Source: CAVTLG01 sp963735495 (lineage in GTDB: Bacteria > Chloroflexota > Ktedonobacteria > Ktedonobacterales > Ktedonobacteraceae). Taken from it: a stretch of DNA of 64,000 bases. Below are positions 7,710 to 17,704 of this stretch, in pieces (position 1 is the first letter of the stretch; each line of letters starts with the position of its first letter). The stretch lies in the NCBI GenBank assembly GCA_963735495.1, contig CAVTLG010000010.1, forward strand, positions 274,348-338,347, read 5' to 3'. The notes under the pieces are model-generated. The model was not told where the DNA came from, made no database searches, and saw only the letters and a list, made by a program, of their open reading frames with translations. A program made the position numbers and the translations under genes.

Positions 7710-9848
7710 ATGCAAGAATTTTTTCTCGATTACTGTCTGATCCAAGAGTTGTCTCACAAAAAGTCGAGGCATACGTACCTTGCGTATGCCCGGCAAGATG
7801 CTCAACAAAAACTTGTTGTCAAGCTCTTTGATCTAGACTGTGTCAACCCCAAGCAGAAGCAAGAACAAGGGGTGTTACTTGCAGATATTCTGCTTTCGTT
7901 GAAGCATCCCCATATCATCCCCATTCTGGATATCGCGATCAAACAGGGGCGGCCCTACATCGTGAGCGAGTATCGTCCTCATGGCTCGTTGGGGCAGCGC
8001 CTGGAGCGTTTGTCGCCCGAGCGCATGGACTGGCCGGAAGCGGTGAGTATTGTCATACAGCTTGGACAGGCGCTCTGTTATGCTCATGAGCATGGGATCA
8101 TTCATGGCAATTTGAAACCGGAGAATGTCTTTTATCATGCCGACGGCGAGGTGCAGCTCACCGATTTTAGCCTGACCTCCTTTATTGATGTGGCTAAATT
8201 GGATTATAAGTCGGATCTCTCCACGATCCGCTATATGGCCCCGGAACAGTTTATGGGGAAAACGGATCAGCAAAGCGACCAGTATAGCCTGGCTTGCCTG
8301 GCCTACGAACTGATTACCGGGAAGCCCCCTTTTGCGGCGGCAGGTTTCTCGTCTCTGTGGGGAAAACACGCGACCGAGTATGCGGCGCCTCTGGCGAGTG
8401 CGGTGCCAAAGGTCCCGATGCCCATTGATCTAGCGATCCTCAAGGCCCTGGCGAAAAAGCCGCCAGAGCGCTACGAGAATGTGACTGCCTTTGTGGCGGC
8501 TCTGGAGCGCGGCTTATCGGCCCAGGTGGCAGGTTTTTCATTGTCGCGTCTGAACGCTTCAAATAATGCGGATGCTTTTCTCCTGGACAATGCGCGCGGC
8601 AATTCCCTTTTTCCAGTGCAGTCGATCTCGTCAGCAGGCATTACCAGGCCGTTGCCACGGCCATCAGGTGGACTCGGTAGCTCTTCTCCGGGTAACATGT
8701 CGCCTGTATCTCCCATCCCTGCCGTGCCGGAAAATGCTGAGGAAGCCACCCTCTTTGAGCCTGCGTCTTCTCCGCTCTCTACCTCATTGCGCATCGGACA
8801 TGGGTATGAGGCATTGCGGTCGTATGCGCAAACGACGAACGCATTCCACATCGATGTCAGTGATACCCATGCTGATCATGAGGATCTCCCAGCTCTCGAT
8901 GGAACTGAGCCGCAGGTAGCAGAGACGCCAGAGCAGAGGAAGAGAACAGGCGCTTTGCAAGCCGCTGCCGCTCAAACGACGGAGTTTGTGCCTGTATCTC
9001 CAGCGCGGTTGCCACTGTTGCGCACACGTAAAAAGGCATCGGTATTGTGGACGAGTGTTGTGTTGCTAGCAGGGATACTGCTTGGTCTCCTGGGTTCGTC
9101 CGTCGTGAGTGCCTCATATCTGCCGTTGCCTTTTCACTTACCTGCTATAAATGGGCTGCCAATCATGCAGAGTGGCAGCACACAAACAGTGGTCGCTTAT
9201 GCTACTGGTGCGTTGCCAGTAACTCCTACTGTGCGTTCACCTGTGCAGCAGCGGGCAACTGCTCATCCTAAAGCGACAATGCAGACATCGCTGCAACCGT
9301 CTACCCATCCAGTTGTTACACCGACTGCCAGGAGCGTGCCAGTAATGCCAACTGCTACACCTCTACCTCTACCTACGCCCACGCCGACACCATCTCATGG
9401 CAGTGTGCAGATTAATGCAGGTGGAGCAGGTGTTGGGTCCTACATTGCTGATACAGACTATTCGGAAGGATCAGTATGGTCCACGGACAAGACGGTGAGT
9501 ACCAGCGGCGTGAGCGCCCCGGCACCTGAGAGCGTGTACCAGACCAGTCGTTACGGTTACGACTTTACCTACCTCATTCCCAACCTGACGCCTGGCGAGG
9601 CTTACACGGTGCGCTTGCACTTCGCCGCGATGAGCTGGACGAAAGAGGGGGAGAACGTTTTCGATGTCACGATTAATGGCGATACAGCGCTGGGCTATTT
9701 TGACATTAATGCTGCTGCTGGGGGGACGGACATTGCGGTGGTGAAATCATTTACGGAAATAGCGCGTAGTAACGGCACAATTCTCATGCAGTTTGATGCG
9801 GACACGGGCTATGTGATAGTCAGTGGTATCCAGGTCCTGGCTGACTAA
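7710..9848 (+). CDS. Malectin-ectodomain receptor pseudokinase, copy 1
   Basis: Membrane protein of 712 residues. Residues about 8-272 have the protein-kinase fold: VKLFD (ATP Lys), APEQ activation-segment end and DQYSLACLAYELITGKPPF (helix F). The glycine loop is absent (ELSHKKSRHTY), the catalytic loop reads HGNLKPEN instead of HRDLKPEN, and the DFG motif is DFS. It is therefore predicted to be a pseudokinase. A disordered segment follows, then basic RTRKK and one TM helix (about 445-470), a Pro/Thr-rich stalk, and an extracytoplasmic malectin-like domain (about 567-712) that in this family binds sugars. The ATG at 7710 is chosen because GGTGG lies 8 bases upstream and the site is identical in all six copies; an in-frame GTG at 7698 is the alternative. 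A stem-loop follows at 9860-9890. Ligand unknown. Confidence 0.88.
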   Translation: MQEFFLDYCLIQELSHKKSRHTYLAYARQDAQQKLVVKLFDLDCVNPKQKQEQGVLLADILLSLKHPHIIPILDIAIKQGRPYIVSEYRPHGSLGQRLERLSPERMDWPEAVSIVIQLGQALCYAHEHGIIHGNLKPENVFYHADGEVQLTDFSLTSFIDVAKLDYKSDLSTIRYMAPEQFMGKTDQQSDQYSLACLAYELITGKPPFAAAGFSSLWGKHATEYAAPLASAVPKVPMPIDLAILKALAKKPPERYENVTAFVAALERGLSAQVAGFSLSRLNASNNADAFLLDNARGNSLFPVQSISSAGITRPLPRPSGGLGSSSPGNMSPVSPIPAVPENAEEATLFEPASSPLSTSLRIGHGYEALRSYAQTTNAFHIDVSDTHADHEDLPALDGTEPQVAETPEQRKRTGALQAAAAQTTEFVPVSPARLPLLRTRKKASVLWTSVVLLAGILLGLLGSSVVSASYLPLPFHLPAINGLPIMQSGSTQTVVAYATGALPVTPTVRSPVQQRATAHPKATMQTSLQPSTHPVVTPTARSVPVMPTATPLPLPTPTPTPSHGSVQINAGGAGVGSYIADTDYSEGSVWSTDKTVSTSGVSAPAPESVYQTSRYGYDFTYLIPNLTPGEAYTVRLHFAAMSWTKEGENVFDVTINGDTALGYFDINAAAGGTDIAVVKSFTEIARSNGTILMQFDADTGYVIVSGIQVLAD

Positions 9849-9859
9849 GCAGGTGGGTA

Positions 9860-9890
9860 GGAAGAGCGCTGGCCTGGACAGCGTTCTTCC
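9860..9890 (+). terminator. Stem-loop after receptor copy 1
   Basis: GGAAGAGCGCTG (9860-9871) pairs with CAGCGTTCTTCC (9879-9890) with one G-T pair and a 7-base loop. There is no T-run, so it is not a classical intrinsic terminator. Related hairpins follow copies 2 and 4. Confidence 0.5.
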
Positions 9891-9972
9891 GTAGAGCATC
9901 AGACGCCGCATGAGAATCTGTCCCTCTTTTCGGACCGTTTTGTCGTCGGGCGATAGTACAATAGCGAAACAC

Positions 9973-10001
9973 TTGTTATTAAAAAGCTGTGGTTGTATAG
10001 T
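9973..10001 (+). promoter_or_regulatory. Promoter of receptor copy 2
   Basis: TTGTTA (9973-9978), 17-base spacer, TATAGT (9996-10001). The leader from the predicted transcription start to the ATG is about 160 bases and is conserved among the six copies. Confidence 0.65.
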
Positions 10002-10165
10002 AATAGCGGAAGACAAATTTCAGCATTGGAGCAATTTTCCTATCAATATCAATGAATATGATGTCACATTCCCATGATGAGGAAGAGCCTTTTCTGTACT
10101 CGTGGCTTGTTCGTGAAGCATAGAAGGGCGGGTACGCTAATTTCTGTATTCTGGTGGACATAGCT

Positions 10166-12433
10166 ATGCAAGAATTTTTTCTCGATTACTGTCTGACGCA
10201 AGAGTTGTCTCACAAAAAGTCGAGGCATACGTACCTTGCTCATGCCTGGCAAGATGCGCAACAGAAGCTGGTCATCAAAATATTTGATCCAGACTGTGTC
10301 AACCCCGAGCAGGAGCAGGAACAGGGGATGTTGCTTGCGGATATTTTGCTCTCATTAAGGCATCCCCATATCGTCCCCATTCTGGACATCGCGATCAAAC
10401 AGGGGCGGCCCTACGTCGTGAGTGAGTATCGACCTCATGGCTCGTTGGGGCAGCGCCTGGAGCGTTTGTCGCCCGAGCGCATGGACTGGCCGGAAGCCGT
10501 GAGTATCGTCATCCAGCTTGGACAGGCGCTCTGCTATGCTCATGAGCATCGGATCGTTCATGGCAATCTCAAACCGGAGAATGTCTTTTATGATATGGAT
10601 GGCGAGGTGCAGCTCACCGACTTTAGTCTGACCTCCTTTATTGATGTAGCCAAACTAGATTATAAGTCGGATCTCTCCACGATCCGCTATATGGCTCAGG
10701 AACAGTTTATGGGGAAAACGGATCAGCAAAGCGACCAGTATAGCCTGGCTTGCCTGGCCTACGAGCTGATTACGGGGAAGCCACCCTTTAATGCTGCAAG
10801 TTTCACGTCTCTGTGGGGAAAACATGCGACCGAGTATGCGGCCCCTCTGGCGAGTGCGGTGCCAAAGATCCCGATGCCCATTGATCTGGCGATCCTCAAG
10901 GCCCTGGCGAAAAAGCCGCAGGAGCGCTACGAGGATGTGGCTGCCTTTGTGGCGGCTCTGGAGCGTGGTTTAGCGATCCAGGTCGTTGATTATGCGTTAC
11001 CTCGTCTGAACTCTTCAGTTGCCAATAATGCGGATGCTTTTCTCCTGGACAATCCGCGTAGCAATCCCTTTTTTACAGAACAGCCAATCTCGTCAGCAGG
11101 CAATCCTCGTTCGCTCTCAGGCACCAGACCACTGCCGCCGTCAGGCACCAGACCGCTGCCGCCGTCAGGCACCAGACCGCTGCCGCCGCAAGCGGGTAAT
11201 ACCAGGCCGCTGTCGCGGCCATCTGGTGAACTTGGTCCCGCTTCTCCAGAGAACACGTTGGCAGCATCCCCACTCCCTGCCGTGCCGGAAAATGCTGAGG
11301 AAGTCAACCTCTTTGAGTCTTTGTCCACACCCAATCCCTCTACTCCAGGGCGCATCGAGCTCGGGTATGAGGCATTGCGGTCGTATGCGCAAACGACGAA
11401 TGCGTTACACCTGCATGCCAGTGATACCCATGCTGATCATGAGGACCTGCCGGCTCTTGATGGGGCCGAGCAACATGTCGCGGATGCGCCAGAGCAGAGC
11501 GAGAGAGCAAGCGCACGGCAAGCGGCGGCATCTCAAACGACGGAGGTTGTCGCGGTATCTTCAGCGCGCTTGCCGCAGTCGCGCGGACGTAAAAAGGCTC
11601 CGGTGTTTTGGATAAGCCTCGTGTCGATCCTGGTGATCCTGGTTGGGACTCTGGGATTATCCGTCTTTGGCGCCTCATTTTTGCCGCTTCACCTCTCCAA
11701 TATTGATGGGCAGCAAGTCATTCAGAGTGGCAGCACACAAACAGTGGTCGCTTATGCTACTGATGCGCTGCCAGTAACTCCTGCTGCGCGTTCACGTGTG
11801 CAGCAGCAGGCAACGGTTGGCGCTCATGCGACCGTGCCGACATCGCTGCAACCATCGCTCCTTCCGACGGCCACGCCGACGGCCAAAAGTGCGCCCAAGA
11901 CTGGGACGGGGTCAACCAGGGCAACCCCTACGCCTGTACCTATCGTACCGACACCCACACCGACGCCGAAACCCTCTGGTACTGGCAGTGTACAGATTAA
12001 TGCGGGAGGAGCCGGTAGTGGTGCTTACATCGCTGATACAGACTTCACAGGTGGAGCAGAATCAGATACAGGTACTACCGTAGATACCAGTGATGTGAGC
12101 AACCCGGCACCTGAGAGCGTGTACCTGACCAATCGTGTCGGTGGCTCCTTTAGCTACAGCATTCCCGATCTGACACCTGGGGATGCTTACACGGTGCGCC
12201 TGCATTTCGCTGAGACGTACTGGAAGAAAGCCGGAAAGCGTGTTTTCAATGTCGCGATCGATGGCCAAACTGTGCTGAGTAATTTTGACATTATTGCGAC
12301 TGCCGGAGGAGCGGACATAGCAGTAGTTGAGGCGTTCACAGTGACAGCGCCGAGTAGTGGGACGATGACCATCCTGTTCACTTCGGATGTTGATCAGGCG
12401 CAGATCAATGCTATCCAGGTCCTGGCTGACTAA
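10166..12433 (+). CDS. Malectin-ectodomain receptor pseudokinase, copy 2
   Basis: The longest copy, 756 residues, with the same layout as copy 1. The catalytic loop is HGNLKPEN and the magnesium motif DFSL. The activation-segment motif reads AQEQ in place of APEQ, so this copy is even further from an active kinase. The cytoplasmic linker contains three tandem 24-bp units (11120-11191) encoding SGTRPLPP. RGRKK precedes one TM helix near residues 475-500, followed by a Pro/Thr stalk and a malectin-like domain at the C-terminus (from about residue 608). The start is the conserved ATG after GGTGG. A stem-loop is present downstream at 12449-12478. It most resembles copy 5. Confidence 0.87.
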   Translation: MQEFFLDYCLTQELSHKKSRHTYLAHAWQDAQQKLVIKIFDPDCVNPEQEQEQGMLLADILLSLRHPHIVPILDIAIKQGRPYVVSEYRPHGSLGQRLERLSPERMDWPEAVSIVIQLGQALCYAHEHRIVHGNLKPENVFYDMDGEVQLTDFSLTSFIDVAKLDYKSDLSTIRYMAQEQFMGKTDQQSDQYSLACLAYELITGKPPFNAASFTSLWGKHATEYAAPLASAVPKIPMPIDLAILKALAKKPQERYEDVAAFVAALERGLAIQVVDYALPRLNSSVANNADAFLLDNPRSNPFFTEQPISSAGNPRSLSGTRPLPPSGTRPLPPSGTRPLPPQAGNTRPLSRPSGELGPASPENTLAASPLPAVPENAEEVNLFESLSTPNPSTPGRIELGYEALRSYAQTTNALHLHASDTHADHEDLPALDGAEQHVADAPEQSERASARQAAASQTTEVVAVSSARLPQSRGRKKAPVFWISLVSILVILVGTLGLSVFGASFLPLHLSNIDGQQVIQSGSTQTVVAYATDALPVTPAARSRVQQQATVGAHATVPTSLQPSLLPTATPTAKSAPKTGTGSTRATPTPVPIVPTPTPTPKPSGTGSVQINAGGAGSGAYIADTDFTGGAESDTGTTVDTSDVSNPAPESVYLTNRVGGSFSYSIPDLTPGDAYTVRLHFAETYWKKAGKRVFNVAIDGQTVLSNFDIIATAGGADIAVVEAFTVTAPSSGTMTILFTSDVDQAQINAIQVLAD
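11120..11191 (+). repeat. Three 24-bp tandem repeats in receptor copy 2
   Basis: Three in-frame 24-bp units give three SGTRPLPP octapeptides in the cytoplasmic linker, where copies 5 and 6 have one and copy 1 none. The unit keeps the frame, so length variation between strains is plausible. Confidence 0.8.
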
Positions 12434-12448
12434 GCCGGTGCTAGTGGG

Positions 12449-12478
12449 GGAGGAGCTTTGTCGATCCATCGCTCCTCC
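12449..12478 (+). terminator. Stem-loop after receptor copy 2
   Basis: GGAGGAGC (12449-12456) pairs perfectly with GCTCCTCC (12471-12478) around a 14-base loop. There is no T-run. It is homologous in position to the hairpins after copies 1 and 4, with compensating base changes. Confidence 0.5.
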
Positions 12479-12564
12479 GTATACTATCAGACGTCGCAGA
12501 GCAATGTTTTTTCCCTCTTTTTGGATCGTTTGTCGCCAGACGATGTTACACAGTCGTGAAACAC

Positions 12565-12593
12565 TTGTTATTAAAAAGCCATAGCTGTATAGT
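12565..12593 (+). promoter_or_regulatory. Promoter of receptor copy 3
   Basis: TTGTTA (12565-12570), 17-base spacer, TATAGT (12588-12593), homologous to the promoters of the other copies. Confidence 0.65.
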
Positions 12594-12758
12594 AGCAGAG
12601 AAGGGCAACGTGCAGCATTGGAGCAATTTTTCTATCACTATCAATGCATGCGATAGTACATTCCCACGATTAAGGAAGGGCCTTTTCTGTACTCCTGGCC
12701 TGTGCATGAAGCACAGAAGCGCGGGTACGCTAGTTTGTGTATTCTGGTGGACATATCT

Positions 12759-14843
12759 ATGCAAGAATTTTTTCTCGATTACTGTCTGACGCAAGAGTTG
12801 TCTCACAAAAAGTCGAGGTATACATACCTTGCTCATGCTCGGCAAGATGCTCAACAGAAGCTGGTCATTAAAATATTTGATCCAGACTGTGTCAACCCGG
12901 AGCAGAAGCAGGAACAGGGGGCGTTACTCGCGGACATTCTGCTTTCGTTAAAGCATCCCCATATCGTTCCCTTTCTGGATATCGCGATCAAGCAGGGGCG
13001 GCCCTATGTCGTGAGGGAATATCGACCTCATGGCTCGTTGGAGCAGCGTTTATCGCCCGAGCGCATGGACTGGTCGGAAGCGGTGAGTATCGTCATCCAG
13101 CTTGGGCAGGCGCTCTGCTATGCCCATGAGCATGGGATCATCCATGGCAATCTCAAACCTGAGAACGTCTTTTATCATGTGGATGGCGAGGTGCAACTCG
13201 CCGACTTTAGCCTGACCCCCTTTATTGATGTGGCTAAATTAGATTATAAGTCGGATCTCTCCACGATTTGCTATATGGCCCCGGAACAGTTTATGGGGAA
13301 AACGGATCAGCGGAGCGACCAGTATAGCCTGGCTTGCCTGGCCTACGAACTGATTACTGGGAAGCCACCTTTTAATGCAGCGGATTCCTCGTCCCTGGGG
13401 GGGAAACACGCGACCGAGTATGCGGCGCCTCTGGCGAGTGCGGTGCCAGAGGTGCCGATGCCCATTGATCTGGCGGTGCTTAAGGCCCTGGCGAAAAAGC
13501 CGCATGAACGCTACGAGGATGTGGCTGCCTTTGTAACGGCTCTGGAGCGCGGTTTAGCGATCCAGATCGCCGAGGATGAGGGCGCTTCAGTTGCCAATCC
13601 TGCTGATGATTTGCTCCTGAACAATCCTTTTTTAGCAGAACTGTTGACCTCGTCAGCGGACAATGCGCTGTCGGTGTCGCAGCTATCTGACGAACTCGGT
13701 AACTCTTCTCCAGAGAACACGTTGGCTGCGTCTCCATTGCCTTCAGTGCCGGAAAATGGTGAGGAAGTCGACCTGCTTGAGCCTTTGTCGACTCCAAAGC
13801 CCTCCACTCCCAGGCGCATCGAACACGGGTATGAGGCATTGCGGTCGTATGCGCAGGCGACTAACACGGTACGTACTGACGTCGGTGAGACCGATGCTCG
13901 TCATGAGGACCTGCCAGTTCTCGATGGAGTCGAGCAACGTGCCGTTGAGACGCCTGAGCAGAGCGAGAGGGCAAGCGCACGGCAAGCTGCGGCGGCTCAA
14001 ACGACGGAGGCCATGCCTGTATCTCCAGCGCGGTTGTCGCAGTCGCGCGCACGTAAAAAGGCTCCGGTGTTGTGGATAAGCCTGGTATCGTTCATGGTGA
14101 TCCTGGTTGGTCTCCTGGGCGCATCTGCCTTTGGAGCCTCATTTTTGCCTTTTCACCTCTTCAGTCGGAGTGGAAGCACACAAAAAGTGGTTGCCGCTGC
14201 AACCGATGCGGTGCACATAACGCCTACCGTTTCTCTGCCTGGAGCGGCAACGCAGATATCGCTGCAACCGTCTACCCGCTCGAATGTTACTCCGACGGCC
14301 ACAAGCGTCCCGGAGACTGGGGGCGCGCCAGCAAAGTCAGCTCCTACGTCTGTACCCATCGTACCCACACCGACGCCGAAACCCGCTGGTACTGGCAGCG
14401 TGCAGATTGATGCGGGAGGAGCCGGTAGTGGTGCCTACATCGCTGATACAGACTTCACGGGTGCAGCAGCATCAGGTAATGACGCGACAGTGGATATCAG
14501 TGGTGTGAGCAACCCGGCACCTGAGAGCGTGTACCTGACCAATCGCGTCGGCTCCTCGTTTAGCTACAGTATTCCCAACCTGACGCCTGGGGATGCTTAC
14601 ACGGTGCGCCTGCATTTCGCTGAGACGTACTGGAAGAAAGTCGGGAAGCGCGTTTTCAATGTGGCGATCGATGGCCGAACCGTGCTGAGTAATTTTGACA
14701 TTGTGGCTGCCGCCGGAGGGGCGGACAAAGCTGTAGTTGAAGCGTTCGCGGTGACAGCGCCGAGTAGTGGGACGATCACCATCCAGTTCACTTCGGATGT
14801 TGATCAGGCACAGGTCAATGCTATCCAGGTCCTGGCTAATTAA
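12759..14843 (+). CDS. Malectin-ectodomain receptor pseudokinase, copy 3
   Basis: Receptor of 694 residues with the array's standard layout: kinase-like domain about 8-270 (HGNLKPEN, DFSL, APEQ, and STICYM where other copies have STIRYM), linker, basic RARKK, one TM helix, short Pro/Thr stalk and a C-terminal malectin-like domain. The frame is open upstream to 12702, but the conserved ATG preceded by GGTGG is the better start, and the upstream residues are the leader read in frame. The run of six T at the NPFLAEL codons is intact here, while copy 4 has lost one T at the same place. The 3' stem-loop seen after copies 1, 2 and 4 is degenerate. Confidence 0.87.
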   Translation: MQEFFLDYCLTQELSHKKSRYTYLAHARQDAQQKLVIKIFDPDCVNPEQKQEQGALLADILLSLKHPHIVPFLDIAIKQGRPYVVREYRPHGSLEQRLSPERMDWSEAVSIVIQLGQALCYAHEHGIIHGNLKPENVFYHVDGEVQLADFSLTPFIDVAKLDYKSDLSTICYMAPEQFMGKTDQRSDQYSLACLAYELITGKPPFNAADSSSLGGKHATEYAAPLASAVPEVPMPIDLAVLKALAKKPHERYEDVAAFVTALERGLAIQIAEDEGASVANPADDLLLNNPFLAELLTSSADNALSVSQLSDELGNSSPENTLAASPLPSVPENGEEVDLLEPLSTPKPSTPRRIEHGYEALRSYAQATNTVRTDVGETDARHEDLPVLDGVEQRAVETPEQSERASARQAAAAQTTEAMPVSPARLSQSRARKKAPVLWISLVSFMVILVGLLGASAFGASFLPFHLFSRSGSTQKVVAAATDAVHITPTVSLPGAATQISLQPSTRSNVTPTATSVPETGGAPAKSAPTSVPIVPTPTPKPAGTGSVQIDAGGAGSGAYIADTDFTGAAASGNDATVDISGVSNPAPESVYLTNRVGSSFSYSIPNLTPGDAYTVRLHFAETYWKKVGKRVFNVAIDGRTVLSNFDIVAAAGGADKAVVEAFAVTAPSSGTITIQFTSDVDQAQVNAIQVLAN

Positions 14844-14976
14844 ACCGGTGATGATGTGAGAGGAGCGATGGTGTTGATAATCGCAGTGAATTGATGGTAT
14901 CAGACGTCGCCGCGCAATGTTTTTCCCTCTTTGCGGATCATTTGTCGCCAGACGATGTTACATAATGGTGAAACAC

Positions 14977-15005
14977 TTGTTATTAAAAGGCCATAGCTGT
15001 ATAGT
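14977..15005 (+). promoter_or_regulatory. Promoter of receptor copy 4
   Basis: TTGTTA (14977-14982), 17-base spacer, TATAGT (15000-15005). The promoter is intact although the gene downstream is frameshifted. Confidence 0.6.
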
Positions 15006-15168
15006 AATAGCGAAAGACAAATTTCAGCATTGGAGTAATTTTCCTGTCACTATCAATGAATATGATGTCACATTCCCATAATGAAAAGGACCTTTTCTGT
15101 ATTCCTGGCTTGTGCATGAAACACAGAAGTATGGGTACGCTAATTTGTGTATTCTGGTGGACATAGTT

Positions 15169-17246
15169 ATGCAAGAATTTTTTCTCGATTACTGTCTGAC
15201 GCAAGAGTTGTCTCACAAAAAGTCGAGGCGTACGTATCTAGCGCATGCCCGGCAAGATGCGCAACAGAAGCTGGTCATCAAAATATTTGATCCAGACTGT
15301 GTCAACCCGGAGCAGAAGCAGGAACAGGGGGCGTTACTCGCGGACATTCTGCTTTCGTTAAAGCATCCCCATATCATCCCCATTCTGGACATCGCGATCA
15401 AACAGGGGCGGCCCTATATTGTAAGTGAGTATCGATCTCATGGCTCGTTGGAGCAGCGTTTGTCGCCCGAGCGCATGGACTGGTCGGAAGCGGTGCGTAT
15501 CGTCATCCAGCTTGGGCAAGCGCTCTGCTATGCCCATGAGCATGGGATCGTTCATGGCAATCTCAAACCTGAGAACGTCTTTTATTATGTGGATGGCGAG
15601 GTGCAGCTCACTGACTTTAGCCTGACCCCCTTTATTGATGTGGCTAAACTGGATTATAAGTCGGATCTCTCCACGATCTGCTATATGGCCCCGGAACAGT
15701 TTATGGGGAAAACGGATCAGCGGAGCGACCAGTATAGCCTGGCTTGCCTGGCCTACGAACTGATTACTGGGAAGCCACCTTTTAATGCAGCGGATTCCTC
15801 GTCGCTGGGGGGAAAACACGCGACCGAGTATGCGGCGCCTCTGGCGAGTGCGGTGCCAGAGGTCCCGATGTCGATTGATCTGGCGGTGCTCAAGGCCCTG
15901 GCAAAAAAGCCGCATGAACGTTACGAGGATGTGGCTGCCTTTGTGACGGCTCTGGAGCGCGGTTTATCGATCCAGGCCGCTGAGGATGAGGACGCTTCAG
16001 TTGCCAATCCTGCTGATGATTTGCTCCTGTCCAATCCTTTTTGGCAGAACTGCCGACCTCGTCAGCGGACAATGCAGTGTCGGTGTCGCGGCTATCTGAC
16101 GAACTCGGTAGCTCTTCTCCAGAGAACACGTTGGCTGCATCCCCATTGCCTTCAGTGCCGAAAAATGGTAAGGAAGTCGACCTGCTTGAGCCTTTGTCGC
16201 CTCCAAAGCCCTCCACTCCCAGGCACATCGAACACGGGTATGAGGCATTGCGGTCGTATGCGCAGGCGACCAATACGCTACGTACTGACGTGGGTGAGAC
16301 CGATGCTCGTCATGAGGACCAGCCGGCTCTCGATGGAGCCGAGCAACATGCCGCAGATGCGCCAGAGCAGAGCAAGAGAGCAAGCGTACGGCAAGCGGCG
16401 GTGGCTCACACGGCAGTGTCTGAATCTCAAGCCGGGGTGCCACAGTCGCGCACACGTAAAAAGGCTCCGGTGTGGTGGATAAGCCTGGTATCGCTCGTGG
16501 TGATCCTGGTTGGCCTTCTGGGTGCATCTGCCTTTGGAGCCTCATTTTTGCCTTTTCACCTCTTCAGTCAGAGTGGAAGCACACAAAAAGTGGCTGCCGC
16601 TGCGACCGATGCGGTGCACATAACGCCTACCGTTTCTCTGCCTGGAGCGGCAACGCAGATATCGCTGCAACCGTCTACCCGTTCGAATGTTACTCCAACG
16701 GCCACAAGCGTCCCGGAGACTGGGATCGCGCCAGCCAGGGCAGCTCCTACGTCTGTACCCATCGTACCCACACCGACGCCGAAACCCTCTGGTGCTGGCA
16801 GCGTGCAGATTGATGCGGGAGGAGCCGGCGTTGGTGCCTACATCGCTGATACAGACTTTGTAGGTGGAGCAACATCGAATATTGCCACGACGGTAAGTAC
16901 CAGTGGCGTGAGCAACCCTGCTCCTGAGAGCGTGTACCTGACCAATCGTTACGGTTACAACTTTAGCTATGTCATTCCCAACCTGACGCCTGGGGACGCT
17001 TACACGGTGCGCTTGCATTTTGCTGAGACGTACTGGACGAAAGCTGGGCAGCGCATTTTTAATGTGGCGATCGATGGCCGAACCGTGCTGAGTGATTTTG
17101 ACATTATTGCGGCAGCTGGAGGGCCGAACATACTGGTGATTGAAGCATTCACGGTGACAGCGCAGAGTGGCGGGACGATCACCATCCAGTTCGCGACGGT
17201 CAAGGACAACGCGCAAATCAATGCTCTCCAGGTCCTGGCTGGCTAA
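15169..17246 (+). pseudogene. Malectin-ectodomain receptor pseudokinase, copy 4, frameshifted
   Basis: The kinase-like half is read from the ATG at 15169. The linker, TM helix, stalk and malectin-like half continue in another frame from about 16041 to 17246. The break is in a run of five T at 16038-16042; copies 2, 3, 5 and 6 have six T at the homologous site. Either side of it the protein matches copy 3 closely (NPADDLLLSNPF, then AELPTSSADNAVSVS). All other parts, including promoter, ribosome site and 3' hairpin, are preserved. It could be a recent pseudogene, a phase-variable or slippage site, or a sequencing error. If translated unshifted, the product would be a soluble 438-residue kinase-like protein without receptor part. 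Confidence 0.85.
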
Positions 17247-17261
17247 GCAGGTGATGGCGTG

Positions 17262-17292
17262 GGAAGAGCACTGGCCTGGCCAACGCTCTTCC
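17262..17292 (+). terminator. Stem-loop after receptor copy 4
   Basis: GGAAGAGC (17262-17269) pairs with GCTCTTCC (17285-17292), with additional TGGCC/GGCCA pairing inside. No T-run follows. Confidence 0.5.
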
Positions 17293-17510
17293 GTATGGCA
17301 TCGGACGTCGTAGAGCGATGTTCTTTCTCGCTGTGCTGATGGTGCGCAGGCTAAGGGCAAACAAAGGGGATCGTGGGAAGTGCTTGCCTGTACCATAGTA
17401 GGCGTGGCTAGATCATGGAGCCATCCAGGTTGTAAGCGCCGGGCAAAATGAAAATCTGTCCCTCTTTTCGGACTGTTTTGTCGTCAGGCGATAGTACAAC
17501 GGCGAAACAC

Positions 17511-17539
17511 TTGTTATTAAAAGGCTGTGGTTGTATAGT
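17511..17539 (+). promoter_or_regulatory. Promoter of receptor copy 5
   Basis: TTGTTA (17511-17516), 17-base spacer, TATAGT (17534-17539), homologous to the other copies. Upstream, about 140 bp (17310-17450) without counterpart in the other units separates it from copy 4. Confidence 0.65.
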
Positions 17540-17704
17540 AATAGCGAAAGATAAATTTCAGTATTGGAGCAATTGCCCTATCAATATCAATGAATATAAT
17601 GTCACATACACACGACGAGGAAGTATCCCTTTTTGTACTCATCGTTTGTGCGTGGGGCGCAGAAGCATGGGTACACTAATTTCTGTATACTGGTGGACAT
17701 ATCT

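Noticed and set aside
12702..12758. Upstream in-frame extensions of receptor copies 3-6
   Set aside because: Copies 1 and 2 lack them. All six share the ATG after GGTGG, so the extension is leader sequence without a stop.
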